From Enhydrobacter sp. (lineage in GTDB: Bacteria; Pseudomonadota; Alphaproteobacteria; Reyranellales; Reyranellaceae), in assembly GCA_025808875.1 (NCBI GenBank), contig CP075528.1, positions 2,664,473-2,728,472 on the forward strand: 64,000 nt of DNA, written 5' to 3'. The position numbers and the translations under genes are program-made. Each line of letters starts with the position of its first letter. Position 1 is the first letter of the stretch. Shown one piece after another: positions 13,998 through 23,543 of the stretch. The notes below the pieces were generated by a model. That model was not told the origin of the DNA. It saw nothing but the letters and a program-made list of their open reading frames with translations, and did not search any database.

Positions 13998-14645
13998 TCA
14001 GGAGGCCGCAGCCTGGATGGTCGGAGTCGGACGCTTGTCGAGCACGTCGTCGATCAAGCCGAACTCTTTGGCCTCGGGGGGCGAGAAGAACTTGTCTCGC
14101 TCCATGGCCCGCTCGATCTCCTCGATCGTGCGGCCGGTATGGGTGACGTACATCTGGTTCAGCCGGGCCCTGGTCGACAGGATTTCCCGGGCGTGGATCT
14201 CGATGTCGGTCGCCTGGCCCTGGGCGCCGCCCGAAGGCTGGTGGATCATGATCCGCGCGTTGGGCAGGGCGAACCGCTTGCCCTTGGCGCCCGCCATCAG
14301 CAGCAGCGAGCCGGCCGACGCCGCCTGGCCGAACACCAGGGTCGAGATCTGCGGCCGCACGTACTGCATGGTGTCGTAGACCGCCAGGCCCGAGGTCACC
14401 ACGCCGCCGGGCGAGTTGATGTAGAAGGAGATGTCCTTGGTCGGATTCTCGGCCTCGAGATAGAGCAGCTGCGCGCACACAAGGCCGGCGACGTTGTCCT
14501 CGATCGGTCCGTTGAGGAAGACGATGCGCTCCTTGAGAAGCCTCGACCAGATGTCGTAGCCGCGCTCGCCGCGCGCCGACTGCTCGACGACCATCGGGAC
14601 GTAGTAGTTGTTGTAGACTTGCAGCGGGTCGCGGTCGCGAATCAT
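13998..14645 (-). CDS. clpP: ATP-dependent Clp protease proteolytic subunit
   Basis: 215 residues from ATG 14645. It is the serine protease that forms the double-heptamer chamber of ClpXP and ClpAP. The catalytic triad is S110 ([11 protein letters not shown]), H135 (MIHQPSGG) and D184. The short N-terminal stretch before [17 protein letters not shown] is the expected propeptide-like region. The 24 upstream codons open in this frame have no family similarity, so this start was chosen. It lies between tig and clpX, the classic quality-control gene order. Confidence 0.98.
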   Translation of the reverse strand: MIRDRDPLQVYNNYYVPMVVEQSARGERGYDIWSRLLKERIVFLNGPIEDNVAGLVCAQLLYLEAENPTKDISFYINSPGGVVTSGLAVYDTMQYVRPQISTLVFGQAASAGSLLLMAGAKGKRFALPNARIMIHQPSGGAQGQATDIEIHAREILSTRARLNQMYVTHTGRTIEEIERAMERDKFFSPPEAKEFGLIDDVLDKRPTPTIQAAAS

Positions 14646-14721
14646 CGGTGGCCCTATTGTGACTTCGGAATGAAAGGTGGCAGCGCGGGTGCCCCGGTTC
14701 AAGGCCGGCGCCACCACTGGA

Positions 14722-16086
14722 TCAATTCGCCGCCTCGGCGGACTTGTCGTCGGTGGCGGCGTCCTCGCCGGCTTCGCGTGCCGCTTTCATCAATTCCTCC
14801 GGCGTAACCGACTTCTCCGACACCTTCGCCAGCTCGAGGATGAAGTCGACGGTCTTCTCCTCGAAGATCGGCGCGCGCATCTGCTCCTTGAGCTGCGGGT
14901 TCTTGCCGTAGAACTCGAGCACCTGGCGCTCCTGGCCGGGATAGCGCATGGCCTCGCGCATGATCGCCTGGTTGAGCTCCTCGGGCGTGACGTCAATGGA
15001 GTTGGAACGCCCGACATCGGCCAGCAGCAGGCCGAGCCGGACCCGGCGCTCGGCGATCTCGCGATAGTCCTTGCGCAGCTTGTCCTCGTCGTCCTCGAGC
15101 TTCTGGCCGTTCTTCTTGGCTTCCTCGATGCGCTGCCAGATGGCGTCGAACTCGCCCTGGATCAGCCCCTCCGGCACCTCGAACTTGTGCGAGTCGGCCA
15201 GCTTGTCGAGGAGCTGGCGCTTGACCATCGAGCGCGCGACCTGGGCGTACTCCTGGCCGATGCGGTCGGCGACCGCCTTGCGCATCGCCTCGAGCGTCTC
15301 GAAGTTGTTCTTCTTCGCCAGCTCGTCGTCGGCCGGCTTGTCGACGAACTCGCGGATCTCCTTGATCGTGCACTTGAAGACCGCTTCCTTGCCGGCGAGC
15401 TCGGCGTTGCCGTAGTCGGCCGGGAACGTCACCTTCACGTCGACGACCTTGCCGACCTCGGCGCCCACCAGCTGGTCCTCGAAGCCGGGAATGAACGAGC
15501 CCGAGCCGATCTCCAGCGTGTAGTCCTGCGCCGCGCCGCCGGGAAACTCCTTGCCGTCGACCGAGCCGACGAAGTCGAGGCGGATGGCGTCGCCCTTTTG
15601 CGCCGGACGCGGCGGATCGACCGGCTTCTGCTCGCGGCCTGCCTTGGCGATGCGCTCGATCGTCTCGTCGATTTCCTTGTCGGGAACCGCCGCCTTGAGC
15701 CGCTCGAGCTCGAGGCCCGAGAAGTCGAGCTTGCCGATCTCCGGCAGCACCTCGACGGCGACCTCGAACTCGACGTCCTTGCCCTCGGCCGGCGCCTGGT
15801 CCTTGAAGTCGACGCGCGGCTGCAGGGCGGGTTTGAGGCCGCGATCCTCGATCGTCTTGGCGGTGCTCTGGTTGACCGCCTGCTCGAGCGCCTCGACATA
15901 GAGCGCCGGGCCGTACTGCTTCTTCAGCAGGCCGACCGGCACCTTGCCGGGACGAAAGCCGGGCATCTGCGCGGTCTGCGCCAGTTCGCTCAGCCGCTCG
16001 TCGACCTTGGCCGACAGCTCGGCCGCGGGGAGCACGATCTTGAATTGCCGCTTGAGCCCTTCGGTCGACAGTTCCGTGACTTGCAT
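14722..16086 (-). CDS. tig: Trigger factor
   Basis: 454 residues. It is a ribosome-associated chaperone and peptidyl-prolyl isomerase acting on nascent chains. The N-terminal ribosome-binding domain has the signature [10 protein letters not shown] near residue 40. The central FKBP-type PPIase domain runs through [19 protein letters not shown]...[16 protein letters not shown] helical C-terminal chaperone domain follows, with a charged low-complexity tail. ATG at 16086 begins [15 protein letters not shown], matching the family N-terminus; the frame upstream of it is tRNA-Leu sequence. Confidence 0.97.
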   Translation of the reverse strand: MQVTELSTEGLKRQFKIVLPAAELSAKVDERLSELAQTAQMPGFRPGKVPVGLLKKQYGPALYVEALEQAVNQSTAKTIEDRGLKPALQPRVDFKDQAPAEGKDVEFEVAVEVLPEIGKLDFSGLELERLKAAVPDKEIDETIERIAKAGREQKPVDPPRPAQKGDAIRLDFVGSVDGKEFPGGAAQDYTLEIGSGSFIPGFEDQLVGAEVGKVVDVKVTFPADYGNAELAGKEAVFKCTIKEIREFVDKPADDELAKKNNFETLEAMRKAVADRIGQEYAQVARSMVKRQLLDKLADSHKFEVPEGLIQGEFDAIWQRIEEAKKNGQKLEDDEDKLRKDYREIAERRVRLGLLLADVGRSNSIDVTPEELNQAIMREAMRYPGQERQVLEFYGKNPQLKEQMRAPIFEEKTVDFILELAKVSEKSVTPEELMKAAREAGEDAATDDKSAEAAN

Positions 16087-16107
16087 CTTCTCTCTTCCAT
16101 TTCCGGT

Positions 16108-16192
16108 TGGTGCGGGCGGAGGGACTTGAACCCCCACGCCTTGCGGCACGAGAACCTAAATCTCGCGTGTCTACCAATTCCACCACGCCCGC
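16108..16192 (-). tRNA. tRNA-Leu (anticodon TAG)
   Basis: 85 bases with a long variable arm, as expected for tRNA-Leu. The acceptor stem is GCGGGCG/CGCCCGC, the anticodon stem CGAGA/TCTCG encloses TTTAGGT (anticodon UAG), the discriminator is A and CCA is encoded. It is on the same strand as tig, 21 bases upstream of it. Confidence 0.97.
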
Positions 16193-16265
16193 CCGAGGCC
16201 GGCCCGGGCCGTGCCGCGAGGGCCGAATCGCGCGCCTCTTAGCCCGCGCCCGACGGGCGGTCAAT

Positions 16266-17795
16266 TCACGGCCGGATGGGACCGGCGAAAGGCGAAAGCC
16301 CCGCCGCCTCCAGTGCTTCGGGAAGGCGATCGACGACATCCTCGGCGATCAGTCCGGGGCGGCCGAAGCGGTAGGCGCTCTCGCCGTGCAGCCAGGCCGC
16401 TGCCGACGCGGCGGCGAGCGGTTCCAGGCCCTGGGCGAGGAACGCACCCGCCAAGCCCGCCAGCACGTCGCCCGCGCCCGCCGTGGCCAGCGACGACGGC
16501 GCGTGGACATTGACCACGGCACGTCCATCGGGCGCCGCGATCACGGTATCGGGTCCCTTGAGCAGCACGGTCGCGCCGCTGCGTCGCGCCGCGGCCCGCG
16601 CCCGCTCGATCTTCGAGCCGGCCGTCAGGTCGGGGAAAAGTCGCCGGAACTCGCCTTCGTGCGGCGTCAGGAGCGCGGGCCCCGCCACGGCACCGAACAG
16701 TTCGGCCGGGCGGTCGGCGAAGACGGTGATGGCGTCGGCGTCGAGCAGCGTCGGCCGACGCGATGCCAGGGCGGCGAGCGTGCCGGCCCGCGTACGGTCG
16801 TCGACGCCGCTGCCCGGCCCGAGGAGCAGCGCATTGCGTCGCTCGTCGGCCAGCAGCGCCTCGAATGCCGCGCCGTCCCGCGCCTCGACGACCAGATTTC
16901 CGGGCTCGGCCGTTCGGTAGACCGAAAGCGACCCGGGCGGCGCGGCGATCGTCACCAGCCCCGCCCCGCCCCGCCGCGCCGCCAACGCCGCGAGCCGCGC
17001 CGCGCCGGTCGCCGAGGCGCCGCCCAGGATGGTGAGATGACCGCGCGCATACTTGTGGTCGGCGACCGCGTCGCGCGAGAGCAACCGCGCCCAGAGAGGA
17101 GGGGCATTGCGCCACAAACGAGGTGCGATGGCGTCGAGCACCGACTCGGGAATGCCGATGTCGGCGACTTCCAGGACACCGCACAGTGCGAGCCCCACTG
17201 CCGAACAGTGTCCGGGTTTGGCCCGGAAGAAGGTGACGGTGAGCTCGGCCCTGGGGGCGCGGCCCATCACCTGCCCGGTGTCGCCGTTCAGGCCGCTCGG
17301 CACGTCGACGGCGACCACCGGCAAGCGCTCGTCGTTGATCCGATCGATGACCTCGCCGGCCACCCCGTCGACCGGCCGGCTGAGCCCCGCACCGAACAGC
17401 GCATCGACGATCAGCGGGCGTCCCGCCAGCAGCGCGGTCGAGAGCGGCGCCTCCTGCCCCTTCCACAGGCCGGCCGCCCAGGCGGCGTCGCCGCGCAGAT
17501 GGGACGCCGCGCCGAGCAGGGCCACGCGCACGGCCCATCCGGCCATCTTGAGATGCCGCGCCACGACGAAGCCGTCGCCGCCGTTGTTGCCGGGCCCGCA
17601 CAGCACCAGCACCGATTGCGCGGGATAGCGACGCAGGATGGCGTCGGCGACCGCGCGGCCGGCGGCTTCCATCAGCTCGCCGCCAGGCACGCCGCCGGCG
17701 ATGGCGGCAGCATCCGCCTTCGCCATCTCGGCGCAGGTCAGCAGGACGAGATCGCCCTGCGCTGCGAGTATCCCGGGGAGAGGCTCGTCAACCAT
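16266..17795 (-). CDS. nnr: Bifunctional NAD(P)H-hydrate epimerase / ADP-dependent NAD(P)H-hydrate dehydratase
   Basis: 509 residues. It repairs NADHX and NADPHX, damaged hydrated cofactors. The N-terminal epimerase (YjeF_N) domain has the CGPGNNGGDGFVVARHL motif and VDVPSGLNGDTG. The C-terminal dehydratase (ribokinase-like) domain has GHLTILGGASATGAA, LLGPGSG, LLTPHEGEFRRLFP and the nucleotide-binding SLATAGAGDVLAG. ATG at 17795 gives the expected N-terminus but lacks a good ribosome site. It lies between tRNA-His and tRNA-Leu on the same strand. Confidence 0.95.
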   Translation of the reverse strand: MVDEPLPGILAAQGDLVLLTCAEMAKADAAAIAGGVPGGELMEAAGRAVADAILRRYPAQSVLVLCGPGNNGGDGFVVARHLKMAGWAVRVALLGAASHLRGDAAWAAGLWKGQEAPLSTALLAGRPLIVDALFGAGLSRPVDGVAGEVIDRINDERLPVVAVDVPSGLNGDTGQVMGRAPRAELTVTFFRAKPGHCSAVGLALCGVLEVADIGIPESVLDAIAPRLWRNAPPLWARLLSRDAVADHKYARGHLTILGGASATGAARLAALAARRGGAGLVTIAAPPGSLSVYRTAEPGNLVVEARDGAAFEALLADERRNALLLGPGSGVDDRTRAGTLAALASRRPTLLDADAITVFADRPAELFGAVAGPALLTPHEGEFRRLFPDLTAGSKIERARAAARRSGATVLLKGPDTVIAAPDGRAVVNVHAPSSLATAGAGDVLAGLAGAFLAQGLEPLAAASAAAWLHGESAYRFGRPGLIAEDVVDRLPEALEAAGLSPFAGPIRP

Positions 17796-17809
17796 GGCTG
17801 GAGGGAGAT

Positions 17810-17887
17810 TGGGGCGGCCGACCGGACTTGAACCGGCGACATCCAGAATCACAATCTGGCGCTCTAACCAACTGAGCTACGGCCGCC
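17810..17887 (-). tRNA. tRNA-His (anticodon GTG)
   Basis: The cloverleaf has anticodon loop TTGTGAT (anticodon GUG) in a CCAGA/TCTGG stem. The 5' end carries the extra G(-1), which pairs with discriminator C73 and is diagnostic for tRNA-His. CCA is encoded at 17812-17810. Confidence 0.97.
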
Positions 17888-17942
17888 ATCGTGGGGTGGC
17901 TCCCGACGAAGCGCGCCTTCCTACGCTCCGCCGCCCGGAGCG

Positions 17943-18605
17943 TCAAGAAACAGCCGGCGTCGGCGGCAACAGCCGGTCGAGGGCACGGATCCACACGGCG
18001 CACGCCTCCTCGATGGTCAGGCCATACAGCTCGCGCATGCGGCCCCAGCTCTCGAAGTCGGTGATCGCCTCGAGCGCGAGCAGCATGCGGCGGCGCTCGC
18101 CGTCGGACAGGCCCGCGAGCTCGGGCCTGAACATCAGCTCGAGGCGCAGGCGGATCAATTCGCGGATCAACCGGATTCGCTTCTGCAGTTCCTCGGCGCC
18201 GGCCGAATCGGCGTTGAGCACGCGCCACAGCGGCAGCCAGCGCTCGCAACCGGCGGCGCGCGATTCGACCTGTGAGCGGATGCGGGTCGGCCGGTCGGCG
18301 TCGACGTCGCGCAGCGCACTCTGGGTGCGGGCCTCGGCGATGGCGTAGTCGGCGGCAGCGACCCGCAGCGCCAGCAGATCGGGGAAGCGCTCGAACACCG
18401 AGCGCACGGAATACCCCGCGCGTTCCGCGATCTGCGATGCCGTCGGCACCTGCGGGTTCTCCCTGACCAGCGCCATGTAGGCCTCGATGATGAGCTGGCG
18501 CGTGCGCTCGCTGCGCAACCGCCGGCCATCGACCCTGTTCGCGCCCGCGAATACCGCCGGATCGCTGGCCGGCCCGCTCGCCGGCTCGTCGGGACGCCCG
18601 CTCAT
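17943..18605 (-). CDS. TetR-family regulator, downstream paralogue
   Basis: 220 residues. The N-terminal helix-turn-helix domain (about residues 26-75) contains LRSERTRQLIIEA, then IAERAGYSVRSVFERFPDLLALR, with SVRSVFERF as the recognition helix. The C-terminal ligand domain is helical and not assignable. It is clearly paralogous to the gene just upstream (shared VDGRRLRSERT, AGYSVRSVFERFPDL, RTRIRSQVE-like and LWRVL blocks). The start ATG lies 4 bases after the stop of that paralogue, so the two are co-translated. The ligand and targets are unknown. Confidence 0.85.
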   Translation of the reverse strand: MSGRPDEPASGPASDPAVFAGANRVDGRRLRSERTRQLIIEAYMALVRENPQVPTASQIAERAGYSVRSVFERFPDLLALRVAAADYAIAEARTQSALRDVDADRPTRIRSQVESRAAGCERWLPLWRVLNADSAGAEELQKRIRLIRELIRLRLELMFRPELAGLSDGERRRMLLALEAITDFESWGRMRELYGLTIEEACAVWIRALDRLLPPTPAVS

Positions 18606-18609
18606 GCCG

Positions 18610-19257
18610 TCACGCCGTCTGTGCTGTCTGCGGGGACTGCGGCAGCAGGCGGTCGATCGCCTCGACCCACAAGTCGCACGCTTCCTGGAACGACAGGCCG
18701 TCGATCGTCCGCAGGCGGGTCCATACCTCCATGTCAGTCAGCGCTTCGAGCACGATCAGCATATGGCGCCGCTCCGGCTCGCCGAGCGTCGACAGCTCGG
18801 GCTTGTACATCAACTCCATCCGCTCGACGGTCCGCTCGCGCGCCACGCGGACGCGGAGCTTCAACTCGTCCGATTCCTTCTGGCTGTCGAGCAGCACGCG
18901 CCACAGGCCGGCGCCGCGTTCGCAGGTGAAGGCGCGCGTCTCCACTTGCGAGCGGATGCGGGTCGCCCGGTCGGCGTTGACGTGGCGCGGCGGTGCCAGC
19001 GCCGCGGCCTGCGACAGCCCGTAGTCGGTCGCCGCGACGCGCAGGGCGATGAGGTCGGGAAAGCGTTCGAACACCGACCGCACCGAGTATCCCGCCCGCT
19101 CGGCGATCTGCACCGCCGTCGGCATGGCCGGCTCCTCCCGAAGCAGCGCCAGAAAGGCCTCGATGATGAGCTGCTTGGTCCGTTCGCTGCGCAGCCGCCG
19201 CCCATCCACCCGGGGCGGAACCCGCGGGATGCCGGTCTGTGACACGGCACTATCCAT
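18610..19257 (-). CDS. TetR-family regulator, upstream paralogue
   Basis: 215 residues from ATG 19257. It has the same layout as its neighbour: an N-terminal arm, PRVDGRRLRSERTKQLIIEA, HTH with AGYSVRSVFERFPDLIALR, and a helical ligand domain ending in a short Gln/Thr-rich tail. The frame extends upstream without a stop, but that part overlaps the aminotransferase in another frame. It lies 167 bases downstream of the aminotransferase on the same strand. The tandem arrangement suggests a recent duplication, possibly giving hetero- as well as homodimers. Confidence 0.85.
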   Translation of the reverse strand: MDSAVSQTGIPRVPPRVDGRRLRSERTKQLIIEAFLALLREEPAMPTAVQIAERAGYSVRSVFERFPDLIALRVAATDYGLSQAAALAPPRHVNADRATRIRSQVETRAFTCERGAGLWRVLLDSQKESDELKLRVRVARERTVERMELMYKPELSTLGEPERRHMLIVLEALTDMEVWTRLRTIDGLSFQEACDLWVEAIDRLLPQSPQTAQTA

Positions 19258-19424
19258 CAAGGTGCCCCCGAAGGGGATGAGCGAACGGTGAACATGCCGG
19301 GTCCCTGCAACCACGCCAAAGATTTGGCAATTGGAGTGCAGTAATAATAGGAGGCGGTGACTGCGACGTCCCCCAGAATTGTATCCATTGTGGTAGTTGT
19401 CGCTAAATGCAGCGAGATTGCGCC

Positions 19425-20591
19425 CTAACTGCAGAAATGGCGCCTCAAACGGTCGACCGCCTTGTCCAAGGTCTCGTCGTGTTTGCAGAAGCAGAAGCGG
19501 GCCAGGTGGCGCGGCGCCGCCATCGGATCGTCGTAGAAGGCGCTGACCGGCACGGCCGTGACCCCTGCCGCCGTGGTGATGTGGCGGCAGAAATCCTCGT
19601 CGCTGCCGTTGAAGCCGAGCGGCCGGAAGTCGGTCGTGACGAAATAGGTGCCGTGGGCTGGCAGCACCTCGAAGCCGATCTCGGCCAGCGCGACGGCCAG
19701 CCGGTCGCGCTTGCGCTGCATGTCGGCGGCGAGCTGTGAGAAATAAGTGTCGGCTAGGCGCAATCCGGTCGCCGCCCCCCATTGCAGGTTGGGCGGCGTG
19801 GTGAAGGTCATGAACTGGTGGGTCTTGGCGATCGGCTTCAGCAGCTCGGTGCAGGCGGTGATGTAGCCCACCTTCCATCCGGTCAGGCTGAAGCTCTTGC
19901 CGGCCGAGCCGATGCGCACCGACCGCTCGCGCATGCCCGGCAAGGTCATGATCGAGACGTGCCGGCGGTCGTCGAAGATGATGTGCTCGTAGACCTCGTC
20001 GCACACGGCATAGGCGTCGTGCTTGCGGCAGAGCCCGGCGATGAATTCCAGTTCGTCCCGATCGAACACCTTGGAACAGGGGTTCATCGGCGTGTTGAAG
20101 AGGATGAGCTTGGTGCGCTCGCTGAAGGCCGCGGCGAGCGCCTCGCGCGGCAGGCGCCAGGTCGGCGGCTCGACGCGGACGAGGCGCGGGATGCCCCCCG
20201 CCCGGCGCACGATCGGCAGATAGGAATCGTAGAGCGGCTCGATCAGCACCACCTCGTCGCCCGGCTCGATCAGGCCGAACAGGCAGTCGCCCAGCGCCTC
20301 GGTGGCGCCCGACGTCACCAGCACCTCGCTTTGCCCGTCGATGTCGAGGCCCTGGAAGCGCTTGGCGTGCTCGGCCACCGCCTGCCGCAACTCGGGGATG
20401 CCCATCATCGGCGGATACTGGTTGTGGCCGTCCATCAGGAACTTGGCGGCGGCTTCGCGCACCTCGGGCGGGCCCTTGTCGTCGGGGAAGCCCTGCCCGA
20501 GGTTGACCGACTGGTGCTCGCGGGCGAGCGCCGACATCACCTCGAACACGGTGGTTCCGAGGCCGGACATCAGCAGGTTGGCGGATTTCAT
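19425..20591 (-). CDS. PLP-dependent class I/II aminotransferase
   Basis: 388 residues, fold-type I. It begins with the QSVNLGQGFPDDKGPPEVREA block typical of kynurenine/methionine-type (YbdL/KAT-like) aminotransferases. The PLP-binding Lys is in SAGKSFSLTGWKVGY, and NTPMNPCSKVF and CDEVYEHIIFDD give the cofactor-binding Asn and Asp. A likely role is transamination of methionine, glutamine or aromatic 2-oxo acids; the substrate is not readable from sequence. It diverges from glnB with about 197 bases between the starts, a context that hints at a nitrogen-related role. Confidence 0.88.
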   Translation of the reverse strand: MKSANLLMSGLGTTVFEVMSALAREHQSVNLGQGFPDDKGPPEVREAAAKFLMDGHNQYPPMMGIPELRQAVAEHAKRFQGLDIDGQSEVLVTSGATEALGDCLFGLIEPGDEVVLIEPLYDSYLPIVRRAGGIPRLVRVEPPTWRLPREALAAAFSERTKLILFNTPMNPCSKVFDRDELEFIAGLCRKHDAYAVCDEVYEHIIFDDRRHVSIMTLPGMRERSVRIGSAGKSFSLTGWKVGYITACTELLKPIAKTHQFMTFTTPPNLQWGAATGLRLADTYFSQLAADMQRKRDRLAVALAEIGFEVLPAHGTYFVTTDFRPLGFNGSDEDFCRHITTAAGVTAVPVSAFYDDPMAAPRHLARFCFCKHDETLDKAVDRLRRHFCS

Positions 20592-20608
20592 GGAGGCGTC
20601 GTTCCTGA

Positions 20609-21127
<519 letters not shown>

Positions 21128-21179
21128 CAAGCGGCCCTTGGGGGCTGGGACCGTAACCACAGAAGAGGGACGACGATAA

Positions 21180-22586
21180 ATGGATGCCAAGCAAGTTCTC
21201 GCGATGATCAAGGAGAAGGACGTCAAGTTCGTCGACTTCCGTTTCACCGATCCTCGCGGCAAGTGGCAGCACACGGCCCGCATGGCCTCCGCCACCGACG
21301 AGGGCACGTTCGCCGACGGCGTCATGTTCGACGGCTCCTCGATCTCCGGCTGGAAGGCGATCAACGAGTCCGACATGATCCTGATGCCCGATCCGGCGAC
21401 GGCTGTGCTCGACCCCTTCACCGCCCAGACGACGCTGATCGTGAACTGCGACGTCATCGAGCCGTCGACCGGCCAGATGTACGCGCGCTGCCCGCGCTCG
21501 ACCGCCAAGCGCGCCGAGGCCTTCATGAAGTCGTCCGGCGTCGGCGACACCGCCGTGTTCGGCCCCGAGCTCGAGTTCTTCGTGTTCGACGACGTGCGCT
21601 TCGACGTCGCGATGGGCGGCAGCTTCTACAGGATCGCCTCCTCCGAATCGCCGTGGAACACCGGCGCCGAGGTCGAGGGCGGCAACCTCGCCCACCGGCC
21701 CGGCGTCAAGGGCGGCTACTTCCCGGTCCAGCCGGTCGATTCGATGAACGACCTGCGCGCCGAGATGATGTCGGTCTGCACCGAGATGGGCCTGGTCATG
21801 GAGATCCATCACCACGAGGTGGCGCCGGCGCAGAACGAGCTCGGCTTCCGCTTCGACACCCTGGTGAAGACCGCCGACAACGTGCAGAAGTACAAGTACA
21901 CCCTGCACAACGTCGCCCACAGCTACGGCAAGTCGCTGACCTTCATGCCGAAGCCGCTCTACGGCGACAACGGCTCGGGCATGCACACCCACCAGTCGAT
22001 CTGGAAGGACAACAAGCCGCTGTTCGCCGGCTCGGGCTACGCCGACCTGTCGGAGACGGCGCTGTACTACATCGGCGGCATCATCAAGCACGCCAAGGCG
22101 CTCAACGCCTTCTGCAACGCCAGCACCAACTCCTACAAGCGCGTCATCCCGGGCTTCGAGGCGCCGGTGCTGCTCGCCTACTCCTCGCGCAACCGCTCGG
22201 CCTCGTGCCGCATCCCCTACGCGTCGTCGCCCAAGGGCAAGCGCGTCGAGGTGCGCTTCCCCGATCCGTCGGCCAACCCCTACCTCGCCTTCGCGGCGAT
22301 GCTGATGGCCGGCCTCGACGGCATCCAGAACAAGATCCATCCGGGCGATCCGATGGACAAGAACCTCTACGACCTGCCGCCCGAGGAGTTGTCCAAGGTG
22401 CCGACCGTGGCCGGCAGCCTGCGCGAGGCGCTGAACGCGCTCGACGGCGACCGCTCGTTCCTGACCAAGGGCGGCGTGTTCACCGACGACCAGATCGACG
22501 CCTACATGGAGCTCAAGTGGGAAGAGGTCTACGCCTGGGAACACCAGCCCGCACCGATCGAGTACAAGATGTACTACTCGGTCTGA
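21180..22586 (+). CDS. glnA: Glutamine synthetase type I
   Basis: 468 residues. It makes glutamine from glutamate, ammonia and ATP. Visible elements are the DGSSISGW loop, the metal-ligand region [37 protein letters not shown] and [11 protein letters not shown]397 in NLYDLPPEE is the GlnE adenylylation site, so this is the covalently regulated GSI-beta form. AGAGGGACG precedes ATG 21180. It is co-transcribed with glnB from the sigma-54 site and ends in a strong terminator. Confidence 0.98.
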   Translation: MDAKQVLAMIKEKDVKFVDFRFTDPRGKWQHTARMASATDEGTFADGVMFDGSSISGWKAINESDMILMPDPATAVLDPFTAQTTLIVNCDVIEPSTGQMYARCPRSTAKRAEAFMKSSGVGDTAVFGPELEFFVFDDVRFDVAMGGSFYRIASSESPWNTGAEVEGGNLAHRPGVKGGYFPVQPVDSMNDLRAEMMSVCTEMGLVMEIHHHEVAPAQNELGFRFDTLVKTADNVQKYKYTLHNVAHSYGKSLTFMPKPLYGDNGSGMHTHQSIWKDNKPLFAGSGYADLSETALYYIGGIIKHAKALNAFCNASTNSYKRVIPGFEAPVLLAYSSRNRSASCRIPYASSPKGKRVEVRFPDPSANPYLAFAAMLMAGLDGIQNKIHPGDPMDKNLYDLPPEELSKVPTVAGSLREALNALDGDRSFLTKGGVFTDDQIDAYMELKWEEVYAWEHQPAPIEYKMYYSV

Positions 22587-22613
22587 TTTCCGTTTCGACG
22601 TTTTCGATCCATG

Positions 22614-22643
22614 GAAGGGCCCGCTGTCGCGGGCCCTTCTTTT
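22614..22643 (+). terminator. Rho-independent terminator of glnBA
   Basis: A perfect 11-bp stem GAAGGGCCCGC/GCGGGCCCTTC with a TGTC loop is followed by TTTT. It begins 28 bases after the glnA stop codon. Confidence 0.95.
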
Positions 22644-22676
22644 GTCGGAAGATGCGCCGGCAAGGGAGGAACGGCC

Positions 22677-23543
22677 ATGCCGAACTGGATGGACGAGGCG
22701 ATGAAGGAGCTGCGCCCCTGGGTCGGGCGGGTGCGCGCGACGGAGGACGATGTCGGGCTGATGGCGGTGCGCCGCGCCGCCGGCACCTTCAATCTCGATC
22801 CCGAGAGCTTCAAGCCGGGCAGCGAGCTGCCGCCGCACTGGTTCACCCTGTTCGGCGTCGAGACCGTGCGGCAGGACGACATCGGTCCGGACGGCCACGC
22901 CAAGAAGGGCGTCGTGCTGCCGCCGATCCCCATGCCGCGCCGCATGGGTGCGGGCCGACGGGTCAGGATCATGGGCCGGCTGAAGGCCGGCGTGCCGGCG
23001 GTGAAGAAGGCCGAGGTCGTCGACATCGTCCCCAAGAGCGGCCGCTCGGGCGACATCTTCGTGCTGACCATGCGCCACACCTACGAGCAGGCCGGCAAGA
23101 CCGTCGCGGTCGACGATTTCGACGCGATCTACCGGCCTGCCGTGCCGCCCGGCCAGAAGACCACGCAGACCGTCGCCACGCCGGCACCCGCCGACCATGT
23201 CTGGTCGGAGAAGACCGCGCTCAGCAACGCGCTCAACTTCCGCTATTCGTCGCTCACCTGGAACGCGCACCGCATCCACTACGACGGCGACTACACGCGC
23301 AGCGAGGAAGGCTACCCCGCCCTCGTCTCCAACGGCGGCCTGTCGATGCATCTGATGGTCGACGCCGCGCTCAAGCACGCCACGGGCACGCTCACGGGCT
23401 ACACCGCGCGTCTCGTCCATCCGCTGTGGGTCGGCGACCTGATCGACGTGCGCGGCGGGGCGCCGAAGGACGGCAGGCTCAGGATCTGGGCCGCCGACAA
23501 GAACGGCGTGCTGTGCGGCGAGATGGATCTGGAGTTTTCCTGA
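22677..23543 (+). CDS. MaoC/FAS1-like hydratase, 3-methylfumaryl- or mesaconyl-CoA hydratase type
   Basis: 288 residues. It has two hot-dog-fold halves: an N-terminal FAS1-like dehydratase region (PPHWFTLFGVE...) and a C-terminal half with the motif ALNFRYSSLTWNAHRIHYDGDYT. That motif is typical of the HTD2/Meh family, which hydrates mesaconyl-C4-CoA or 3-methylfumaryl-CoA. ATG 22677 has GGGAGGA eight bases upstream. Its TGA stop overlaps the ATG of the CoA-transferase gene by one base, so they form an operon. Substrate assignment is inference from the family and neighbour. Confidence 0.8.
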   Translation: MPNWMDEAMKELRPWVGRVRATEDDVGLMAVRRAAGTFNLDPESFKPGSELPPHWFTLFGVETVRQDDIGPDGHAKKGVVLPPIPMPRRMGAGRRVRIMGRLKAGVPAVKKAEVVDIVPKSGRSGDIFVLTMRHTYEQAGKTVAVDDFDAIYRPAVPPGQKTTQTVATPAPADHVWSEKTALSNALNFRYSSLTWNAHRIHYDGDYTRSEEGYPALVSNGGLSMHLMVDAALKHATGTLTGYTARLVHPLWVGDLIDVRGGAPKDGRLRIWAADKNGVLCGEMDLEFS

